This document shows positions 6,440 to 10,517 of a DNA stretch of 10,517 bases, in pieces (position 1 is the first letter of the stretch; the number at the start of each line of letters is the position of its first letter). The translations under genes and the position numbers were made by a program. The DNA comes from Acidobacteriota bacterium (GTDB taxonomy: Bacteria > Acidobacteriota > Blastocatellia > Pyrinomonadales > Pyrinomonadaceae). The stretch is taken from assembly GCA_963169175.1 (NCBI GenBank), contig CAUJFK010000006.1, positions 1-10,517 on the forward strand, read 5' to 3'. The notes beneath the pieces were generated by a model. The model made no database searches. It was not told the origin of the DNA and saw nothing but the letters and a program-made list of their open reading frames with translations.

Positions 6440-7729
6440 TTAGGCGTAAATACCACGCATCCGCGTGTCAAATGCAACCCTGTCGATGGCAAGCATATAG
6501 GCCGCGGTCCGCGTATCCACGTCGTGTTTTCCGGCATAATGCGATAGTTCGCTGAAGCTGGCGACCATTTTTTCTTCAAGCCTCGCATTAACCTGAGCTT
6601 CGGGCCAAAAATAGCCCATTCTGTCCTGCACCCATTCAAAATACGAAACGGTCACGCCGCCCGCATTCGCCAGGATGTCAGGAATAACAAAAATTCCCTT
6701 TTCGTGCAGTATCTTATCGGCCTTAGGCGTCGTCGGCCCGTTTGCCCCTTCGGCCAGAATTTTGCATTTAAGGCGGTCCGCATTTTCGGAAGTTATCTGA
6801 TTCTCGGTCGCGCACGGGGTCAGTACGTCGCAGGGCAGTTCGAGCAGGTCTTTGTTCGACACTGCGTCGGCCCCGGGGTAAGCCTCCAATGTGCGATTCT
6901 TTTTCAAATATTCCAGGACATTTGGGATGTCCAGGCCAGCCGGATTATAGATCCCGCTGCCGATATCCGAGATCCCGACCACCTTATAACCGTGTTCGTG
7001 CATCAGAAGGGCCCCGATCCCGCCAACATTGCCCGAACCCTGGACCACGACCGAGGTCTTCTCCGGCGTCAGGTCATAACGCTTGATGGCCTCATTTACA
7101 CAGAACATCACGCCGCGGCCGGTTGCCTCGCGGCGGCCCAATGAACCGCCAAGAGCAACAGGCTTGCCGGTCACGACCGCAGTGACCGTATGGCGGGCAT
7201 GCATCGAATAGGTGTCCATGATCCACGCCATGGTCTGCTCATTCGTGTTCATATCCGGCGCGGGCACATCTTTGTCCGGGCCGATAAAATCAATAAGCTC
7301 TGCGGTATAGCGGCGGGTCAGCCGTTCCAGCTCGCCTTCGGACATTTGCTGAGGGTTGCAAATAATCCCACCTTTGCCGCCGCCGAATGGAACGTTGACG
7401 ACCGCACATTTCCACGTCATCCATGCCGAGAGTGCCTTTACTTCATCAATATTCACATCCGGCGCATACCGAATGCCGCCCTTTGCCGGCCCGCGCGCAA
7501 AATTGTGCTGCACGCGAAAACCTTCGAAAACCTGAATATGCCCTGTGTCCATTCTTACCGGCACGTAAACTTTGATCTCACGGCTTGGGACCCGCATAAC
7601 TGCGTAAAGGTCGGCATCAAGCCCGAGAAGCTGGGCCGCTCGGTCAAACCGTTCGCTCATCGCTTCGAACGGGTTCTTTTCGTCGCTGCCCTTGAAACGC
7701 CGCACTTCATCGGCCATCGGATTTGCCAT
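6440..7729 (-). CDS. gdhA: Glutamate dehydrogenase (Glu/Leu/Phe/Val dehydrogenase family)
   Basis: This 429-residue cytoplasmic enzyme is full length for the hexameric GDH family. It interconverts glutamate and 2-oxoglutarate plus ammonia with NAD(P). The N-terminal dimerisation/substrate domain (about 20-195) shows GPAKGGIRY (80-88) and PFGGGKGG (114-121) with catalytic Lys119. DVPAPDMNT (154-162) holds the conserved Asp of the active site. The dinucleotide-binding domain begins with VVVQGSGNVGG (227-237), and D255 in GISDIGSG lies at the end of the second strand. The C-terminal helix region (EGANGPTTPKAD at 328-339, NAGGVTVSYFEW at 355-366) completes the family pattern. Cofactor preference cannot be fixed by eye. 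The start is ATG 7729, with GGAG 11 bases upstream. It lies 45 bp downstream of larE in the same direction with no promoter or terminator seen between, so cotranscription is likely. Other members of the family act on Leu or Phe, but these signatures favour glutamate. Confidence 0.92.
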   Translation of the reverse strand: MANPMADEVRRFKGSDEKNPFEAMSERFDRAAQLLGLDADLYAVMRVPSREIKVYVPVRMDTGHIQVFEGFRVQHNFARGPAKGGIRYAPDVNIDEVKALSAWMTWKCAVVNVPFGGGKGGIICNPQQMSEGELERLTRRYTAELIDFIGPDKDVPAPDMNTNEQTMAWIMDTYSMHARHTVTAVVTGKPVALGGSLGRREATGRGVMFCVNEAIKRYDLTPEKTSVVVQGSGNVGGIGALLMHEHGYKVVGISDIGSGIYNPAGLDIPNVLEYLKKNRTLEAYPGADAVSNKDLLELPCDVLTPCATENQITSENADRLKCKILAEGANGPTTPKADKILHEKGIFVIPDILANAGGVTVSYFEWVQDRMGYFWPEAQVNARLEEKMVASFSELSHYAGKHDVDTRTAAYMLAIDRVAFDTRMRGIYA

Positions 7730-7740
7730 TTCTATACATT

Positions 7741-7744
7741 CTCC
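7741..7744 (-). promoter_or_regulatory. Shine-Dalgarno of gdhA
   Basis: GGAG on the minus strand lies 11 bases before ATG 7729, slightly far. A nearer upstream ATG (7739-7737) is out of frame and is not the start. Confidence 0.5.
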
Positions 7745-7774
7745 AATTGTACTTTCTATTCTCTAGCCTTTTGT

Positions 7775-8626
7775 TCAGAATTGAACATTTCCGTTCGTAG
7801 ATCCGGACCTGAAACCTTCAAGATCGAGTGTCACATACCGAAATCCGAGCTGTCTAAAACGGGAACTGATCCGGAAAAAAAGTTCAGTATCAAGCATTTT
7901 GGTCATCTCAGCGGCCGAGATCTCGATCCGGGCAAGCTCACCGTGGACGCGGACGCGAAATTCGCAAAAGCCGTCACCCCGAAGGATCTTTTCACCTTTT
8001 TCGACCTGCGTCAGCCGTTCGATCGTGACCGGGACACCAGGCGCGACGCGCGAAGCGAGGCACGGGCTTGCGGGCCGGTCCCATGAGATCAGGCCGTGCT
8101 CCCGGCTGCGTTCGCGAATGTCATGTTTTGAAAATCCAAGTTCGGCCAGTGGGCTGCGGACATTTTTCTCGCCGGCGGCAACGAGGCCGGGCCTATGCCC
8201 CACAAGATCATCAGCGTTCGTTCCGTCCAGGACATGCTCAATATCGTTCTCTGCGGCAAATGCGGCGAGCTTGCCAAACAGTTCCGACTTGCAAAAGTAA
8301 CATCGGTTCCCGGCGTTCGCGGCATAGTTCTGGTCATCGACCTCGTCGGTCGCAATCGTGACAAATTCAAAACCGCCGGATGCAGCGGCCTTGTCAGCTT
8401 CGCTGCGTTGAAACTCCGATACACTGGGCGACAATCCCATCACTGAAAGAGCTTCCTTGCCCAATTCCTGCTCGGCGATGCAGGCCAGGTAGGTGCTGTC
8501 GACACCGCCTGAATACGCGACCAACACGGAGCGCATCTCGCGCATCAAACGCCGCAGGCCCAACTCTTTTTCGGCGGCCTGTTGGCCGGTAGATTCCGTC
8601 TTTTCCGCTTGTCTTGCCGGGATCAT
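7775..8626 (-). CDS. larE: ATP-dependent sulfur transferase LarE (nickel-pincer nucleotide cofactor synthesis)
   Basis: The 283-residue protein has the PP-loop SGGVDS at 39-44, which binds ATP and activates the substrate carboxylate by adenylation. It then carries NRCYFCK (C109, C112), DGTNADD (134-140) and PASPCLASR with C189, the position of the sulfur-donor cysteine (C176 in Lactobacillus plantarum LarE). LarE converts the two carboxylates of pyridinium dicarboxylate mononucleotide, made by LarB, to thiocarboxylates; LarC then inserts nickel to complete the lactate racemase cofactor. No larB, larC or larA is in the window. Having C109 and C112 together with C189 fits the LarE type reported to use an iron-sulfur cluster rather than sacrificing its own cysteine; this is inference. 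The frame is open to a GTG at 8668, but ATG 8626 follows AGGGGGGG by six bases, and the promoter would begin transcription at about 8671, leaving no leader for the GTG. Confidence 0.9.
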   Translation of the reverse strand: MIPARQAEKTESTGQQAAEKELGLRRLMREMRSVLVAYSGGVDSTYLACIAEQELGKEALSVMGLSPSVSEFQRSEADKAAASGGFEFVTIATDEVDDQNYAANAGNRCYFCKSELFGKLAAFAAENDIEHVLDGTNADDLVGHRPGLVAAGEKNVRSPLAELGFSKHDIRERSREHGLISWDRPASPCLASRVAPGVPVTIERLTQVEKGEKILRGDGFCEFRVRVHGELARIEISAAEMTKMLDTELFFRISSRFRQLGFRYVTLDLEGFRSGSTNGNVQF

Positions 8627-8632
8627 CTCTCG

Positions 8633-8640
8633 CCCCCCCT
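8633..8640 (-). promoter_or_regulatory. Poly-G Shine-Dalgarno that decides the larE start
   Basis: On the minus strand AGGGGGGG ends six bases before ATG 8626. It supports this start over the in-frame GTG at 8668, which has no Shine-Dalgarno. The run of seven G is itself unusual and could slip in sequencing, though it lies outside the chosen coding region. Confidence 0.7.
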
Positions 8641-8677
8641 GGATCGCTGCGAAAACCGGGCCTCGCACAAATAGGGA

Positions 8678-8706
8678 ATCTTATCGCAGCACCCGTGCGT
8701 TGGCAA
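8678..8706 (-). promoter_or_regulatory. Sigma-70-like promoter of larE-gdhA
   Basis: On the minus strand TTGCCA (8706-8701) and TAAGAT (8683-8678) are 17 bases apart, five and four of six consensus positions. Transcription would start near 8671, giving a leader of about 45 bases to ATG 8626. A GC-rich dyad (8712-8731) sits 5 bases upstream of the -35. Confidence 0.6.
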
Positions 8707-8711
8707 ACACG

Positions 8712-8731
8712 GCGGGCGTGAATTCGCCCGC
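8712..8731. repeat. GC-rich inverted repeat in the larE/TPR divergent region
   Basis: GCGGGCG (8712-8718) and CGCCCGC (8725-8731) are exact reverse complements around TGAATT. The site lies just upstream of the larE -35 and about 60 bases before the TPR-gene ATG, a position suited to a shared operator. It could equally be incidental in GC-rich DNA. Confidence 0.5.
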
Positions 8732-8792
8732 GGGCACACAAAAAATGTTAGCGAAAAAGCTCTGCCGGTGATACGATTGGTTTTAGATCACG

Positions 8793-10232
8793 ATGACAAC
8801 AGTTTTGGGCAGTTCGTTGTTTGACCGCAAGGCGGTATTTTGGCCGTTGCGGCTTTTTGCTGTTATAGCGACCGCCGTGCTGCTAGTTGTTCCCGTACTC
8901 GCCCAGGGCGAATCAGACCCGACGGCGGACGCGGTGGCATTGTTTCAAAAGGCCCAGGACCTACACGAAAAAGGCGATCTGCAGGCAGCGATCGAACTAT
9001 ACGAAAAGGCCATCGCGGCGATCGGCGACTTCCCGGAAGCCGAGTATCAACGCGGCCACGCACTCCTGGCACTCGGCCGGGATGCCGAGGCCGAAAGAGC
9101 ATTCAGGCGGGCGGTCGAGACGCGGCCGGACTGGACGCTGGCACTTGCGAATCTGGGATCGATCCTAGTCGGAAAAGGCGCCTATCCTGAGGCTGAGAAA
9201 CTGCTCCTCAAGGCCATATCCCTTGACGATCAAAATACTGTCGCATATTCGGCACTTGTTGAACTCAGGTTAAATTCAAAGGCGCCGGCCGAGGAATTGA
9301 AGCAACTTCTGGTACGCGTTACTGCCCTGACCAGCGGTGCCAGAACGACCGCGGCGGCATGGGCCGCAAAGGCCGCTCTCGAACGGGCACTTGGCCAAAA
9401 GGCAGCGGCAAAGGCAAGCCTTGAAAATGCTTTGGCGCTTGATCCAAAGAACCGTTTCGCCCTCACGTCGAAAGCATCAGCGGCCATTGATGATGGAGAT
9501 ATCCGCGGAGCCGAACCGCTGGTGCATAGCCTTGAATCTATCGCCCCAACCTCATCATCGGTAAAGGCCCTCCGCGCCCGAATCCTCTTTGTCAGTGGAA
9601 AGGCGGATGAGGCAATTACAATTTTGGAAGCTATACAGGATCCTTCGCCGGAGATCACCGCACTTCGTGATAGGATGGTCCTTAGTTCAACCGAGAATCC
9701 GGCGGATGTGGAAAAGCAGCTTGCAAAAAAGCCGTCTGATCCATTCATTCTTGGAAAGCTGTGCAGGCTTTACCGTACGAGCAGCCCCGAAAAGGCTCTT
9801 GACTATTGTCGCCGTGCTTCGGAAACAGATCCCGCGAACCTGAGCCACGCGATCGGATTTGCCGCCGCCCTGGTGCAGGCGAAGCGGTATGCTGATGCGG
9901 TTGAGCTGCTCCGCCGGCTTGAGGCCATTTCGCCGGACAATGTAACGATCAGGGCGAATTTGGCGACCGCGCTTTTCCAGCTCAAGCGTTATCCCGAGGC
10001 AAAGACGGAATATCGGTGGCTGATCGAAAAACAGCCTTCATCGCCGATCGCGTATTATTTTTTGGGGATCTCGCATGACCATTTAACAGAATATGCAGAT
10101 GCCATGGCCAACTATCAATTGTTTCTCCGGCATGCGGACCCGGAAAAGAACAAGCTTGAGATAGAAAAGGTCAACCTGCGGCTCCCGACGCTGCAGAGAC
10201 AGATAAAGGAGAAGAAAGGCAAGGGGAATTAG
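8793..10232 (+). CDS. Secreted TPR-repeat protein, function unknown
   Basis: This 479-residue protein starts with a signal peptide (charged R12-K13 and R20, hydrophobic 21-37, VLA then Q38). The rest is helical tetratricopeptide repeats. Clear units are AVALFQKAQDLHEKGDLQ (48-65), AEYQRGHALLALGRDAEA (83-100), LALANLGSILVGKGAYPE (116-133), WAAKAALERALGQ (190-202), LSHAIGFAAALVQAKRYA (350-367), TIRANLATALFQLKRYPE (385-402) and SPIAYYFLGISHDHLTEY (417-434). In between (about 150-345) repeats are recognisable but degenerate. The C-terminus is a charged, Lys-rich tail. Such proteins are periplasmic scaffolds for protein-protein contacts; no partner is evident. No good ribosome binding site precedes ATG 8793, and only a weak promoter (TTAGCG 8748, TACGAT 8772) can be read. 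It diverges from larE and heads a unit with the exported protein that starts 27 bp downstream. Confidence 0.85.
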   Translation: MTTVLGSSLFDRKAVFWPLRLFAVIATAVLLVVPVLAQGESDPTADAVALFQKAQDLHEKGDLQAAIELYEKAIAAIGDFPEAEYQRGHALLALGRDAEAERAFRRAVETRPDWTLALANLGSILVGKGAYPEAEKLLLKAISLDDQNTVAYSALVELRLNSKAPAEELKQLLVRVTALTSGARTTAAAWAAKAALERALGQKAAAKASLENALALDPKNRFALTSKASAAIDDGDIRGAEPLVHSLESIAPTSSSVKALRARILFVSGKADEAITILEAIQDPSPEITALRDRMVLSSTENPADVEKQLAKKPSDPFILGKLCRLYRTSSPEKALDYCRRASETDPANLSHAIGFAAALVQAKRYADAVELLRRLEAISPDNVTIRANLATALFQLKRYPEAKTEYRWLIEKQPSSPIAYYFLGISHDHLTEYADAMANYQLFLRHADPEKNKLEIEKVNLRLPTLQRQIKEKKGKGN

Positions 10233-10259
10233 CATTTCGCCACGGCCTGCATCAACAAA

Positions 10260-10517
10260 ATGACGGCACAACGGACACGATCGATATTCTATTTGTTCTC
10301 TGGGGCCGTGCTTTTGTGTTCTCTTGGAACTATCGCCTGGGCCCAGCCGATCAATGACGATACTGCGCCGCCGCCCCTGAAGTTCATGTCCAAGGATGAG
10401 CAGGCGCGGCTTGAGGCAGAAACCGATGTTAAAAAACGGACACGCCTTGCCCTCGAGCTAATGTCAGTGCGGCTCAAGCAAGCGGAAGCTCTGCAGGCCC
10501 AGGACCGATTGGACGAG
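10260..10517 (+). CDS. Exported protein of unknown function, N-terminal 86 residues (runs off window)
   Basis: The frame opens at ATG 10260 and stays open to the window edge. It encodes a signal peptide: basic R5 and R7, hydrophobic 9-26, and AWA before Q29 as a likely cleavage site. A short Pro-rich segment (DDTAPPPLKF, 33-42) follows, then a strongly charged, predicted helical region from about 44 to the end (KDEQARLEAE, LALELMSVRLKQAEALQ). A lipobox is not supported: the C20 context is LLC. I do not recognise the family. It begins 27 bp after the TPR gene on the same strand with no terminator between, so the two are probably one operon and may act together in the periplasm. No clear Shine-Dalgarno is visible. 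Confidence 0.7.
   Translation, partial: MTAQRTRSIFYLFSGAVLLCSLGTIAWAQPINDDTAPPPLKFMSKDEQARLEAETDVKKRTRLALELMSVRLKQAEALQAQDRLDE

Noticed and set aside
7190..8086. Plus-strand frame of 298 codons opposite gdhA and larE
   Set aside because: It is fully antisense to two well-recognised genes, its translation is rich in His, Arg and Cys with no domain pattern, and no ribosome binding site precedes it.
8627..8668. Upstream GTG start of larE
   Set aside because: There is no Shine-Dalgarno before it and the predicted transcription start is only about three bases upstream, whereas ATG 8626 has a strong G-rich site.
9230..9748. 172-codon minus-strand frame inside the TPR gene
   Set aside because: It is a Ser/Ala-rich complement of Ala/Glu-rich TPR codons and is antisense to a clear TPR protein.
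10289..10477. 62-codon minus-strand frame at the right edge
   Set aside because: It is antisense to the exported protein that starts at 10260, which has a convincing signal peptide.

Overview
The window looks like a chromosomal segment of a Gram-negative-type bacterium, most likely an acidobacterium of the Blastocatellia/Pyrinomonadales type. That placement is inferred from moderate-to-high GC, a bacillithiol gene (bshC) next to outer-membrane-type secreted proteins, a secreted BNR-propeller protein, and an outer-membrane barrel with PKD-like modules and a degenerate OmpA-like tail. No ribosomal RNA or other phylogenetic marker is present, so it is a judgement, not a proof. No mobile element, phage gene, CRISPR array, tRNA or rRNA was seen.

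Layout. Positions 1-8626 carry five genes on the minus strand, and 8793-10517 carry two on the plus strand, diverging from a promoter region at 8627-8792. In transcription order on the minus strand they are: larE (8626-7775), a sulfur transferase for the nickel-pincer cofactor; gdhA (7729-6440), glutamate dehydrogenase, 45 bp downstream; a secreted outer-membrane barrel protein (6171-3712) with a 268 bp upstream gap and its own strong ribosome binding site; a secreted BNR beta-propeller protein (3265-1067); and bshC (902 to the left edge), truncated by the window. Strong hairpin terminators follow the barrel gene (about 3646-3683) and the propeller gene (about 999-1036), so these two and bshC are probably separate transcription units. 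Good sigma-70-like promoters can be read for bshC (930-957), larE (8678-8706) and, less surely, the propeller gene (3422-3450). On the plus strand a secreted TPR protein (8793-10232) is followed 27 bp later by the start of a second exported protein that runs off the right edge.

How the genes fit together. bshC serves the low-molecular-weight thiol pool, larE cofactor sulfur insertion, and gdhA nitrogen/carbon metabolism; they share no obvious pathway. The barrel, propeller, TPR and edge proteins are all exported and are envelope or extracellular factors of unknown job. I do not see a coherent new system. The points most worth a second look are the cysteine-rich PKD region and divergent OmpA-like tail of the barrel protein, the three-cysteine form of LarE, the two-propeller architecture interrupted by a basic linker, and the repeat-like content of the 3266-3711 and 6172-6439 intergenic regions.
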